Counted from the stretch's first letter, positions 23,309-32,221 are shown. The stretch: DNA of 32,798 nucleotides from Saccharofermentans sp. (GCA_024692105.1 JAILMZ010000056.1:1-32798); one strand, 5' to 3'. A program made the numbers and translations. Notes: a model not told the origin generated them from the sequence alone.

Positions 23309-26145
23309 TTCCTCACGAATCTGAATACATTGCCCTTATCATCAGGCGAGAGCGATCTTATATATTTAAGATACATGTCGATTATATAATCGTCGTTTCC
23401 TTCTGATGAGAGCTTCTCGAGCATCTTCGCGGCATCTTCCCTTCTTCCGAGCTGGAAGAGTCTTAATGCTTCGCGGAATTCCGTTCTGTTGGCTTGTCTC
23501 GCGCTCTTCACGTCATCCTTGAGGCAGTCGAGCACTTCATACAAGCCCTTGACTTCATTGACGCCGGCAACCTGTACCATGCCGAGATAACGCAGATCGA
23601 GCGATTCGGGATCGTTCATCCTGTCGACGGTATCCTTGGAAAGGAGTATCGCCGTCTTATACTGCTTGGTGAGCGATTCGAGACGCGACGACAGGTTTAC
23701 CGTCTCAGAGATAACGGTTCCGGACAGACGCTCTTCCTCACCGACGATTCCGATCATCGCCATGCCGGTATGTATTCCGATACCTATGTTGATGTCGCTG
23801 ACCTTAAGTTCTGCTGCCGTCGCAGGATCGAGCACGATCGCGCGGTACATTTCAACTGCGCTGCGCACTGCATCGTCAGGATTCTCAAACAGAGCCATGA
23901 CTGCATCACCTATATACTTGTCGACAAAACCGTTGTGTTCGCGGATGATGGGACCTGCCTTGCCGTAGATCGTGTTGACAAAGGCAAAATTCTCTTTGGC
24001 TGTCATCATCTCGGAATTGATCGAGAAGGCTCTGATATCGCAGAAGAGGACAGTGAGTTCGCGGCTGCTCGCATCACCCAGTGACAGGTCCGTAAAATGC
24101 TCTTTTCCAAGGTACTCGCGGAACTTCTCGGGTACGAACTTATAGTAGAACTTCTCGGTACGGTCCTTCTCTTCGAACGAACGCTCGAGGCTTCCCGCCA
24201 TCTCGTTGACCTGCGTGCAGATCTCACCAAGTTCATCTTTGGACTTGTAATTGACTCTGGCCGTAAGATCACCGTCTGCGATACTCTTTACGGTCTTGGT
24301 CGCTTTCTTGATAACGCGCAGGATCAAGAGCATCGAGAACACGAGAAGGAGCGTGATTACAGTTATCGCGCCAAAAGCATACAAAGCAACCTGATAGTAG
24401 ATATCACTCCTGTCAGAAGCAAGAATGCCGTAGTCCGTTTCGACCTTGAGATAGTAGTTGCCGGTCGAATCCTTATCGTTGATCTTCCCGTAAGCTGTAA
24501 TAGTATTTGAATCCGTACCTAAACCTACGATCGCTCCCAGGTCGTTCGACAGATAGACCTTGGATGAACTGTCGGCTGCCCACGAGGCGAAGTCGTCTTC
24601 CAGAGTCTCCTTCTCATTCATCGGCAGGAGCATCTGGCCGTCTTCTGCGATCAGGTATGCATTACCGTTATCATCCCTGTAGATAACCGAGAATACATAT
24701 CCTTTGCTCCAGTAGTTATCGCGGTTGGAAGAGAAAGCATCCAGCTTGCCAGTAAGCGTGGCATAGGCACTTCCTGTATTGCTGTCAACACCCGTCAATC
24801 CGGAAAAATCGTATCCTTCAAAGCTCCCGGAAGCGAGTTCGCAGATCATGGACAAGTCTTTTGCCACGTCATCTTTTTTGGTGGTATCAGCGTAATCGTA
24901 TATCGATGCGGTAATGATAAATGACAGTATGACGAAGATGGGAATCGTGATTATGAGCTGCTTATAAAGAAGTGTCTTCTTACGGATGATGAGGTTGATC
25001 ACCAGTCCTATGAGCGGAACTAAGGTCAGAGTGCCAAGGATGCTGGACATATACATCAGCGCCGTGAACTGTGGTCTGATCGTTAATTCGACCGGGGTAA
25101 GCCTGCCGTCGGAATATGTATAAAAAGCATTCTCGGCAACGATTACGAGAGAATCATGCGAGGCACCCTCCGGCCTGTAAGTGTCCAGACAAATAAGCAA
25201 TCCGGGATCTTCTGCGACATCTGAGATATTAGCCACTTCGGTCAATTCTCCGTTCTCGAGAAGGTATACGGTAAGCGGCTCTCTATCAGCCGTCACATAC
25301 AGTTTTCCATCTGACACCACTGCCCTGTAAAGGAAAGGAGTATCTTCTCCGGTAATATCAAATTTATATATGCTGTCGCCCAGAGGTTCGCCAAATCCCA
25401 CTCTGTACACATTACCGTCGCTCCTCTCGAAAAGGAACTCACCGTCAATAGGAATTACCTTCACCGTGTACGTGCCGTCGGGATCAGTCGGATATACTGC
25501 ACTTGAGGTTACGACCTGCGTGTCGGTATCGATGGCATAAAGCGTTACTCCGTCAGGATCCGTCACAGCAAAATACACATAGCCGTCGTAATAGTCCAGC
25601 GAGCTGAACTGCGGTTCACGTATCCTCTCCGACGCATCATGCTTGATGCTGAATACATCACCGATCGGCTTGTAATCACCGGTCAAACGGACGATTGATT
25701 CTTCAAGGTTGTACATGCTGAAATCTTGATCCTGATGATAGTGAAGGGCATAGAGCTCGCCGTCATCTGTCAGAGCAAAGTTCATCGGATAGTAGATATC
25801 CAGCGAATCATCGTTCTGGTCATCCTGATACATCATTCCGATACCGGCATATGTCTGTTCGCCGGTATCGATGTTAAGGAAGGCAGTCGCATCGAACTGA
25901 CCTACGCCGCAGCGCACGGCCAGATCACCGTCATGGGTTATCGCGAATGCCGAGATATCGTACAGTGTGGACTCATATATGAAGAAACCGTTGCTGTCCT
26001 GCACGCCCTGCAGGTAAGGTACTGACGGATACCAGAACAAAGTAACTATCGTAAAGCCAAGCAGCAGAGCAAACGTCAGGATCAGCCAGCGCGCTTTGCC
26101 GCAAGTCTTATAAAGGATCTTTTTGATCGTTCTGAGAAATCCCAC
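23305..26145 (-). CDS. Membrane-bound class III adenylate cyclase with two extracytoplasmic sensor regions and HAMP
   Basis: 946 residues. TM1 is about 18-37, followed by a 320-residue extracytoplasmic region with beta-propeller-like repeats (for example DGKLYVTAD, DGEFLFE). TM2 and TM3 are about 362-388 and 393-416. A second outer, Cache-like region and TM4 (about 582-612) come next, then HAMP (KSIADGDLTARV, about 612-665). The class III cyclase domain is about 690-870. Metal-binding D703 (FCDIRAF) and D747 (KYIGDAVM) are present, K743 and the Thr in SGTVISETVN fit ATP specificity, and the N--R transition-state pair is in VNLSSR. A TPR-like helical tail ends the protein. It starts with GTG at 26145 after AGGGAAGGG. 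It should make cAMP in response to an outside signal. Confidence 0.92.
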   Translation of the reverse strand: MGFLRTIKKILYKTCGKARWLILTFALLLGFTIVTLFWYPSVPYLQGVQDSNGFFIYESTLYDISAFAITHDGDLAVRCGVGQFDATAFLNIDTGEQTYAGIGMMYQDDQNDDSLDIYYPMNFALTDDGELYALHYHQDQDFSMYNLEESIVRLTGDYKPIGDVFSIKHDASERIREPQFSSLDYYDGYVYFAVTDPDGVTLYAIDTDTQVVTSSAVYPTDPDGTYTVKVIPIDGEFLFERSDGNVYRVGFGEPLGDSIYKFDITGEDTPFLYRAVVSDGKLYVTADREPLTVYLLENGELTEVANISDVAEDPGLLICLDTYRPEGASHDSLVIVAENAFYTYSDGRLTPVELTIRPQFTALMYMSSILGTLTLVPLIGLVINLIIRKKTLLYKQLIITIPIFVILSFIITASIYDYADTTKKDDVAKDLSMICELASGSFEGYDFSGLTGVDSNTGSAYATLTGKLDAFSSNRDNYWSKGYVFSVIYRDDNGNAYLIAEDGQMLLPMNEKETLEDDFASWAADSSSKVYLSNDLGAIVGLGTDSNTITAYGKINDKDSTGNYYLKVETDYGILASDRSDIYYQVALYAFGAITVITLLLVFSMLLILRVIKKATKTVKSIADGDLTARVNYKSKDELGEICTQVNEMAGSLERSFEEKDRTEKFYYKFVPEKFREYLGKEHFTDLSLGDASSRELTVLFCDIRAFSINSEMMTAKENFAFVNTIYGKAGPIIREHNGFVDKYIGDAVMALFENPDDAVRSAVEMYRAIVLDPATAAELKVSDINIGIGIHTGMAMIGIVGEEERLSGTVISETVNLSSRLESLTKQYKTAILLSKDTVDRMNDPESLDLRYLGMVQVAGVNEVKGLYEVLDCLKDDVKSARQANRTEFREALRLFQLGRREDAAKMLEKLSSEGNDDYIIDMYLKYIRSLSPDDKGNVFRFVRK

Positions 26146-26236
26146 TATGCCCTTCCCTGCCTTTTTATGTGTCTAATCTTACACTAGAGTAAGTTCAAAG
26201 TGAAACAAGAGAAAGCAGAACAGATTATTTCCCTCG

Positions 26237-26245
26237 TGTTATAAT
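26237..26245 (+). promoter_or_regulatory. Extended -10 promoter of the HD-GYP gene
   Basis: TGT then a perfect TATAAT (26240-26245). The -35 at 17 bases is poor, which is acceptable with an extended -10. It gives a leader of about 100 bases to the TTG start at 26354. I looked for a c-di-GMP riboswitch in this leader and saw none of the conserved GEMM blocks. Confidence 0.55.
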
Positions 26246-26353
26246 ATCTTATTAGAGAGTTTATAATTTCTATTGGGAAAATGAACGGCTGCGTCAATGT
26301 GAGGGAATTATATACATTGTCTGTATGCCGCGAGAACTTGGGAGAGTTGGTTT

Positions 26354-27919
26354 TTGGAGAAAAAGCATCACAAAGGGCTCAGCATCAAGTATGTTGCCGC
26401 CTTGTATTCTGTTATTGCGATATCCGTCCTTACGATCGTAGTCGTATTCATCGGATACCACCTTTTCGAGAACAACGTAAGAGAGAACTATGAGAAGTAC
26501 GCTGTAACCGTGCTTGAGAACGCATATATCATAACAACGGACTATTCTTTCGGTGACATGATCGCCGCACGCGACATGCCCGACGGATATGAAGATATGA
26601 GGCTGCGCCTGAACAAGATAAAGGAGAATTCCGACATCGATTATCTTTATGCGATATATTTTGATGATATTGATGATATCCACAGCCTAACATACGCGAT
26701 AAACACGAAGACGACTGAAGAACTGGAAGCCGGCGGAACATACACATATCTCGGAACGCCCTGCGAAGAAGGCAGTTTCGAGGATGACACTCTTCTCCTG
26801 CTCCAGGAGGCAATAAAGGAAAGCCGCGAGAGCAGTTCGGTTCTTGAAGGTCATTCCGATGAATACGGATACATGCTCAACGGATACAAGGTCATCTTCG
26901 ACAGCGAGGGCAACCCCGTAGGTCTTCTGTGTGTAGAGATAGACACCAACGAGATCAGTATCGTGCTCGGTAAATATGTCCGTACGATCATCATCGTCGT
27001 TACGATACTGACCTTCATCGCCATTTTGATATACATAATCAAGATAGAAGTCTCTCTCATCTACCCCATCACTTCCATCACGGATGCCGCCAATGATTAC
27101 ATCAAGAACATCGGTGACCAGGAAGCAATGGATGAGAGCGTCAGGAACCTCGAACGGCTTGATATCCATTCGCACAATGAGGTCGAGGATCTGTACGTAT
27201 CAGTCAGCAAGATGGAGATCGGCATGTCCAGTCAGCTGCACGATATCCGCGAATACGCCGAGAACACGCTTAAGATGCAGAACGGTCTCATGATACTGAT
27301 GGCAGACCTGGTCGAGATAAGGGATTCCGATACCGGTGATCATATCCAGAAGACCGCTGCTTATGTGAAGATAATCCTCGAAGGATTAAAGCTGAAAGGT
27401 TATTACCCCGACATCATCACTCCGCAGTACAAGGAAGATGTCATCAAGTCTGCACCGCTCCACGATATCGGTAAGATCAAGATCCCGGATGCTATCCTCA
27501 ACAAGCCCGGCAAACTTACCGACGAAGAGTATGAGCAGATGAAGACACATACGACTATCGGCAAGGAGATAATCGACAAGGCCATCAACGGAGTAGACGG
27601 CAGCGGATTCCTTACCGAAGCACGCAACATGGTCGCATACCATCACGAACGCTGGGACGGAAAAGGTTATCCGGAAGGACTTAAAGGCGAAGAGATACCT
27701 TTGTCTGCAAGGATCATGGCCGTGGCGGACGTTTTCGACGCACTGTCGTCTCCCCGCGTATACAAGCCGGCCTTCCCTATGGAAAAGGCTTTGCAGATAA
27801 TCGAAGAAGGCAAGGGAACGCAGTTCGACCCCAAGTGTGTTGAAGTCTTCCTGGAATCACTTCCCAAGATCAAAGCAGCATTAAAGAGGATAAACCCGGA
27901 TTACATCGAGTTCAGGTAA
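26354..27919 (+). CDS. Membrane HD-GYP domain protein, probable cyclic-di-GMP phosphodiesterase
   Basis: 521 residues. TM1 is about 14-36, an outer sensor region about 37-210, and TM2 about 211-231. A linker helical region with a HAMP-like pattern leads to the HD-GYP domain (about 305-515). H370-D371 (HDIGKIKIPD), H in TGDHIQKT, AYHHERWDGKGYPEGL (G438-Y439-P440) and VADVFDAL are all present, so the di-iron site is intact. It should hydrolyse c-di-GMP to pGpG or GMP. The start is TTG with GGGAGAG about seven bases upstream; no ATG precedes the first membrane helix. It is divergent from the cyclase gene, sharing a 208-base control region. Confidence 0.93.
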   Translation: MEKKHHKGLSIKYVAALYSVIAISVLTIVVVFIGYHLFENNVRENYEKYAVTVLENAYIITTDYSFGDMIAARDMPDGYEDMRLRLNKIKENSDIDYLYAIYFDDIDDIHSLTYAINTKTTEELEAGGTYTYLGTPCEEGSFEDDTLLLLQEAIKESRESSSVLEGHSDEYGYMLNGYKVIFDSEGNPVGLLCVEIDTNEISIVLGKYVRTIIIVVTILTFIAILIYIIKIEVSLIYPITSITDAANDYIKNIGDQEAMDESVRNLERLDIHSHNEVEDLYVSVSKMEIGMSSQLHDIREYAENTLKMQNGLMILMADLVEIRDSDTGDHIQKTAAYVKIILEGLKLKGYYPDIITPQYKEDVIKSAPLHDIGKIKIPDAILNKPGKLTDEEYEQMKTHTTIGKEIIDKAINGVDGSGFLTEARNMVAYHHERWDGKGYPEGLKGEEIPLSARIMAVADVFDALSSPRVYKPAFPMEKALQIIEEGKGTQFDPKCVEVFLESLPKIKAALKRINPDYIEFR

Positions 27920-27926
27920 TAAAGTT

Positions 27927-29465
27927 TTACTCTGCTCCCTGCTTTACAAGTTCCTCATGCTCGGCCTGTATCTTCTCGTCATATGACAGGAGCGGCTTAA
28001 CGTCCGTCTGTCCTTTGATCTTACGTGCAACATAGTTGTCCGTGATCTTCTTTACGAGCGGGAAGAGTGCAATGACGCCGATGAGGTTCGGGATCATCAT
28101 GAAACCGTTGAACGTATCGGAGATATCCCATGCGAGCGAGCTTTCCATCAGAGCGCCTGCGACGATCACCAGAACGAACAGCACCTTGTAGACTTTCGCT
28201 GCCTTGGTGCCCATGAGATACTCGACAGACTTGCTTCCGTAGTGAGACCAGCCGAGGACCGTCGTGAACGCGAAGAGAAGGATCGCAGCGGCGATGAAGT
28301 ATTCTCCGCCTTTGCCGAAAACATTGCTGAAGGCCTTTGCGACAAGTGTGGCATCCTCGACGCCTTCCTTGACAAGACCTGTATCAAGATCGATAAAACC
28401 AGATGTAAGGACTACCAGCGCAGTCATGGTGCAGACGACGGAAGTGTCCGCGAAGACTTCGAAGATACCCCACATGCCCTGCTTGACGGGCTCTTTAACA
28501 TCGGAGTTACTGTGTACCATAACGGACGAACCGAGACCTGCTTCGTTGGAGAACACGCCCCTCTTGCAGCCCTGTGTGATAACATCCTTGATAACGATTC
28601 CTGCAGCAGCACCTGCGACCGGCTTGATGCCGAAAGCGAACTTGAAGATTGCTGCGAATGCCGCGGGAATTGCAGGAATGTGAATGATGCAGAGTATGAG
28701 CGCACCCAGGATATATGCGACCGCCATGAAAGGAACGACCTTCTCGGCAAAAGCCGCGATCCTCTTAAGACCGCCCAGAATGATGACGCCGGAAAGCACC
28801 ATCAGGATAAGACCTATTACAAGCGGGATGAGCTTGATGTTGCCGAACACCGTCATGGTGTCAGAGATATCGCCGAAGAATGCAGACTCGATGTTGAGCG
28901 TGATCTTGTTGACCTGTCCCATGTTGCCGATACCGAACGAAGCCAGTGCGGCAAAGCAGGAGAACAGTATGGCGAGGACTTTTCCGATGACCTTGCAGCC
29001 TTTGTAGTTGCCGAGTCCGTCCTGCAGATAGTACATAGCGCCGCCGGACCATTCGCCCTCATCGTTCTTTCTTCTGTAGAAGATTCCAAGCACATTCTCG
29101 GAGAAGTTTGTCATCATGCCGAAGAAAGCCGCGATCCACATCCAGAAGACCGCACCGGGACCGCCGAGGCAGATAGCTGCAGATACGCCTGCGATATTGC
29201 CCGTGCCGATGGTAGCTGCGAGAGCCGTGCAGAGCGCCTGGAACTGTGATACGCTTCCCTTCTCGTCCTTGTTGTGGCTCTTCTTGTCAAAGACACCGCC
29301 ACCGGTCTTTTTCCACCAGTGGCCGATGTGCGTGACCTGGAAGAACTTGGTAACTATCGTCAGAAGGATACCCGTACCGATGAGAAGGATAAGTCCTATC
29401 TTCACCCATACGAAAGAATTTACTATGTCGTTGATCTCAGTGAGTTTCTCTATGAAAGTATCCAT
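27927..29465 (-). CDS. Sodium:alanine/glycine symporter, AGCS family
   Basis: 512 residues with about 10-11 hydrophobic segments. The family blocks GTGNIAGVSAAICLGGPGAVFWMW and NEAGLGSSVMVHS and PVKQGMWG and VFADTSVVCTMTAL are all present. This transporter takes up alanine, glycine or serine with Na+. The ATG at 29465 has GAGGAG seven bases upstream; an in-frame TTG five codons earlier overlaps that site. Stop codons of this gene and the convergent HD-GYP gene are seven bases apart, with no visible terminator between. Confidence 0.94.
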   Translation of the reverse strand: MDTFIEKLTEINDIVNSFVWVKIGLILLIGTGILLTIVTKFFQVTHIGHWWKKTGGGVFDKKSHNKDEKGSVSQFQALCTALAATIGTGNIAGVSAAICLGGPGAVFWMWIAAFFGMMTNFSENVLGIFYRRKNDEGEWSGGAMYYLQDGLGNYKGCKVIGKVLAILFSCFAALASFGIGNMGQVNKITLNIESAFFGDISDTMTVFGNIKLIPLVIGLILMVLSGVIILGGLKRIAAFAEKVVPFMAVAYILGALILCIIHIPAIPAAFAAIFKFAFGIKPVAGAAAGIVIKDVITQGCKRGVFSNEAGLGSSVMVHSNSDVKEPVKQGMWGIFEVFADTSVVCTMTALVVLTSGFIDLDTGLVKEGVEDATLVAKAFSNVFGKGGEYFIAAAILLFAFTTVLGWSHYGSKSVEYLMGTKAAKVYKVLFVLVIVAGALMESSLAWDISDTFNGFMMIPNLIGVIALFPLVKKITDNYVARKIKGQTDVKPLLSYDEKIQAEHEELVKQGAE

Positions 29466-29494
29466 CAGCGCTCTCCTCAAGTTTTTACGTAATA

Positions 29495-29523
29495 AAAATA
29501 AACAAGTGAGCCGCTGATTGCAA
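29495..29523 (-). promoter_or_regulatory. Promoter of the AGCS symporter
   Basis: On the minus strand TTGCAA (29518-29523) and TATTTT (29495-29500) are 17 bases apart. The -35 hexamer is identical to the one of the alaS promoter; the -10 matches four of six. The leader is about 22 bases. Confidence 0.5.
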
Positions 29524-29579
29524 GGTTTGTAAGGGATATGTCACACTTAACATATATCAATGCGCGCCCCTTAAGGCTC

Positions 29580-29588
29580 TGTTATATT
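29580..29588 (+). promoter_or_regulatory. Extended -10 promoter of the aldo/keto reductase operon
   Basis: TGT then TATATT (29583-29588, five of six) forms an extended -10. No good -35 is seen. The ribosome site GGAGG and the ATG at 29611 follow closely. Confidence 0.45.
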
Positions 29589-29610
29589 ACTCGCAAACGG
29601 AGGTACGGAT

Positions 29611-30534
29611 ATGGCAAATGACAAGATACTGATAGGCACGTGGGCATGGGGTTCCGGCACCAACGGCGGAGCATTTGTTTTCGGGCAGAAGGCGGATAAG
29701 GCAAAACTCGCGGAGGCTTTCGAGACGGCATACGGACTCGGGTTCAAGCGTTGGGATACGGCGGCAGTGTACGGCATGGGCACGTGCGAACAGCTGCTGG
29801 GTACTCTAATCGAAGGCAGGGATGACATCTTCATCTCGACTAAGTTCTTCCCGTCGAAACGTTACAAGCAGGGCGCCCTGACGGAGTCTTTCGAAGGCAG
29901 CATGGCAAGGCTCGGAAGGAAGAACGCGGATCTGTTCTGGATACATGTTCCGAACAATCTTGAGAAGAACATCGAAGAAGCCGTTCCGCTTATCAAGGAC
30001 GGCAGGATCAGATCCCTCGGCGTCTCGAACGTATCGCCAGGTCACGTAAAGCAGGCGCAGGAGATACTTGGCAGACACGGTCTTGCCTTAGGCGCAGTGC
30101 AGAATCATTTCAGTCTCCTGCGCAATGACCAGCAGGCTATCATCGATTACTGCAACGGTAACGGAATCACTTACTATGCATATATGGTTTTAGAGCAGGG
30201 CGCGCTCTCCGGCAGGTACGATACGGACCATCATTTCCCTACGTTTTCCATGAGAAATCTTGCCTTCCCTAAAACCAAGTTCAAAAAGATATCGGGGCTG
30301 CTTTCTGAGATGAAGGAGATTGCATCCAAGTACGATATCGACCAGTCGCAGATACCCGTGCTCTGGGTTCTCGGCAAAGGCGCGGTTCCGATAGTCGGTG
30401 TGACCAAGCCGCACCACGCGGAGCAACTTGCGAAAGCCATGAACACAAACCTTACCGAAAATGAGATAATGAGACTCGAAGACACCGCGCGGCAGACAGG
30501 CATCAGACAGCAGGGATCCTGGGAGCCGCAGTAA
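29611..30534 (+). CDS. Aldo/keto reductase
   Basis: 307 residues of the NADPH-dependent AKR barrel. The catalytic tetrad is complete: D49 and Y54 (RWDTAAVYG), K78 (FISTKFF) and H112 (FWIHVPNN). LGVSNVSPGHV and the C-terminal VPIVGVTKPHHAEQLAKAM match the cofactor-binding end of the family. The substrate cannot be told from the sequence. GGAGG eight bases upstream supports the start. It is the first gene of an operon with a Crp/Fnr-like regulator (8 bases downstream) and an RNA methyltransferase. Confidence 0.92.
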   Translation: MANDKILIGTWAWGSGTNGGAFVFGQKADKAKLAEAFETAYGLGFKRWDTAAVYGMGTCEQLLGTLIEGRDDIFISTKFFPSKRYKQGALTESFEGSMARLGRKNADLFWIHVPNNLEKNIEEAVPLIKDGRIRSLGVSNVSPGHVKQAQEILGRHGLALGAVQNHFSLLRNDQQAIIDYCNGNGITYYAYMVLEQGALSGRYDTDHHFPTFSMRNLAFPKTKFKKISGLLSEMKEIASKYDIDQSQIPVLWVLGKGAVPIVGVTKPHHAEQLAKAMNTNLTENEIMRLEDTARQTGIRQQGSWEPQ

Positions 30535-30541
30535 TGGATCT

Positions 30542-31153
30542 ATGGATAAAGAATATCTTATTGAAGAACTTAAGAAGATAGCGGAAGTTCATGATATCAA
30601 GGTGGACGATGAGGTGCTTGACCGCGCCATAGCCGCAGCATCTTTCCGCGTTGTGCCGAAGGGCGAGATCCTGGCCAGGATCGGTGACGATACGCGCATG
30701 GCCGGGATCGTGCTTAAGGGTACCCTGAGATGCTATTACGTCGACAAAGACGGCAATGACATCACGAGAGGTTTTGCCATTAACGGCACGATGTGTATGG
30801 ACGAAGGTTTCTTCGGTTACGACGAACGCATCTGCATGTGGGAGACGCTCGAAGAGAGCACGGTAATGCTCATCAGTGTGGCGGACGCGAGAAAGCTCAT
30901 ACGCGAAAGCGAAGGCATGAAAGATACCTGGATCTCTCTGCTGGAAAAAGGTTTCAGGTATAAGATCTACAGGGAGAACGGCTTCCTTACCGAGAGCGCG
31001 ACAGAAAGGTATATCCACTTCAAAAAGCTGTACCCCGAACTGGCGTCTAAGATACCGCAGAAGCATATCGCGACATATCTCGGCATTACGCCCGAGTCGC
31101 TCAGCAGGATAAGGAACGCGATGAAAGATTATGAACCTGATCGAGATAACTGA
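30542..31153 (+). CDS. Crp/Fnr-family transcriptional regulator
   Basis: 203 residues. The cupin-like effector domain spans about 20-125 (VVPKGEILARIGDDTRMAGIVLKGTLRCYY). A dimer helix follows and the HTH is C-terminal (PQKHIATYLGITPESLSRIRN), where the last helix reads DNA. The phosphate-binding cassette of true CRP (GE-L---RSA-) is not conserved (MCMDEGFFGYDERICMWE), and no Fe-S cysteine set is seen, so cAMP binding is doubtful despite the nearby cyclase. An out-of-frame ATG eight bases earlier was not used because its frame closes quickly. Its last 23 bases overlap the next gene. Confidence 0.87.
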   Translation: MDKEYLIEELKKIAEVHDIKVDDEVLDRAIAAASFRVVPKGEILARIGDDTRMAGIVLKGTLRCYYVDKDGNDITRGFAINGTMCMDEGFFGYDERICMWETLEESTVMLISVADARKLIRESEGMKDTWISLLEKGFRYKIYRENGFLTESATERYIHFKKLYPELASKIPQKHIATYLGITPESLSRIRNAMKDYEPDRDN

Positions 31154-31976
31154 CATAAACGCTCCTGAGTTGGACATATTCGCAAGAATCACAGAGCCCC
31201 AGCTCCGCACATACTTTGAAGACGGCAGCGGAGTCTTCCTTGCGGAGACTGCGGGCGTCATCATCGATGCTCTTAATGCAGGTTACGAGCCGGTCTCGAT
31301 GCTCGTGGAAACTGCGAGGCTGGAAGCTGAGGCGAAGCCTGTTTTCGAGGTACTGGAGAAGTGCTGCGGCAAAGAGAAAGCAGATAGCCTCCCCATATAT
31401 ATCGCAGATCAGAAAGTCATGATAGACATGACCGGCCACCACCTGGCACGCGGGCTTTGGGCAGCTTTCAAAAGGAAGACAGAACTAACCGTGGAAGAAC
31501 TCTGCAACGGCTCGAAACGCATCGCCGTACTGTACGACGTCGTTAATCCTGCGAATGTCGGTGCGATCATCAGATCTGCTGCCGCTCTCGGAATGGACGG
31601 CGTACTTCTTACCCACCCTTCTGTCGATCCTCTTACCAGGCGTGCTGCGAGAGTCAGCATGGGGACTGTTTTTAAGATACCCTGGGCAAAGGCGGCACTC
31701 GAGGATTCTCAGAACACCAGACTCATAGATATTCTTCACTCATACGGATACAAGACTGTCGCGATGGCTCTGACCGACGATTCGACCAGCGTCGATAACG
31801 AAGAGATCCGCACGAATGAGAAACTCGCGGTCATACTCGGCACAGAAGGAACAGGGCTGCCAAAAGATGTCATAGCAGCAAGCGACTACCGGGTCATGAT
31901 ACCGATGCATCTCGGTGTCGATTCTTTGAACGTCGCTGCCGCAAGTGCGATTAGTTTCTGGGAGATCATGAAATGA
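31131..31976 (+). CDS. TrmH/SpoU-family RNA 2'-O-methyltransferase
   Basis: 281 residues. The three SpoU motifs are intact in the C-terminal half: motif 1 VNPANVGAIIRSA, motif 2 LGTEGTGLP, and motif 3 IPMHLGVDSLNVAAASAI, which form the SAM-binding trefoil knot. The N-terminal 110 residues are the substrate-binding domain common in the RlmB/TrmH-like branch. The target nucleotide in rRNA or tRNA cannot be assigned. It overlaps the Crp/Fnr gene by 23 bases and has a weak ribosome site, which points to translational coupling. Confidence 0.92.
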   Translation: MNLIEITDINAPELDIFARITEPQLRTYFEDGSGVFLAETAGVIIDALNAGYEPVSMLVETARLEAEAKPVFEVLEKCCGKEKADSLPIYIADQKVMIDMTGHHLARGLWAAFKRKTELTVEELCNGSKRIAVLYDVVNPANVGAIIRSAAALGMDGVLLTHPSVDPLTRRAARVSMGTVFKIPWAKAALEDSQNTRLIDILHSYGYKTVAMALTDDSTSVDNEEIRTNEKLAVILGTEGTGLPKDVIAASDYRVMIPMHLGVDSLNVAAASAISFWEIMK

Positions 31977-31979
31977 ACA

Positions 31980-31999
31980 AGGGGCCCTTTCAGGCCCCT
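31980..31999. terminator. Hairpin between convergent trmH-like and HTH genes
   Basis: AGGGGCC (31980-31986) pairs perfectly with GGCCCCT (31993-31999) around a six-base loop. It starts 3 bases after the methyltransferase stop. The following bases are only moderately T-rich on either strand, so its efficiency is uncertain. It separates two converging transcription units. Confidence 0.6.
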
Positions 32000-32014
32000 C
32001 GCTTTCTATCCCTA

Positions 32015-32221
32015 TTATTTTCTGTATTCCAGTATGTCCCCCGGCTGGCAGTCGAGCGCCTCGCATATCGCTTCGAGCGTCGAGAACCTGATGGCCGATA
32101 TCTTGCCGTTCTTCATCTTCGAGAGGTTTACGTTGGACACGCCCACCTTCTCCGATAGTTCATTAAGGGAGATCTTGCGATCTGCCATGACTCTGTCGAG
32201 TCTCAATATTATCTGTCCCAT
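32015..32221 (-). CDS. Small Cro/C1-type HTH regulator (YozG-like)
   Basis: 68 residues, nearly all a five-helix Xre-type DNA-binding domain. SLNELSEKVGVSNVNLSKMKNG is the helix-turn-helix, and FSTLEAICEALDCQPGDILEY is the conserved end. Such short regulators typically sit next to DUF2975 membrane proteins. Here the neighbour's TAA overlaps the ribosome site (TAAGGAGGGC) of this gene, so they are translationally coupled. The target is probably its own operon, by analogy. Confidence 0.93.
   Translation of the reverse strand: MGQIILRLDRVMADRKISLNELSEKVGVSNVNLSKMKNGKISAIRFSTLEAICEALDCQPGDILEYRK

Noticed and set aside
26246..26353. Possible c-di-GMP riboswitch in the HD-GYP leader
   Set aside because: The leader is about 100 bases, but none of the conserved GEMM-I or GEMM-II blocks is visible.
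28242..29249. Plus-strand open frame of 335 codons inside the AGCS symporter gene
   Set aside because: Acidic, compositionally odd product exactly antisense to a conserved transporter; no ribosome site.
30503..31264. Minus-strand open frame of 253 codons over the Crp/Fnr-like gene
   Set aside because: The plus strand encodes a clear Crp/Fnr protein and SpoU enzyme in an operon; the antisense product matches nothing I recognise.
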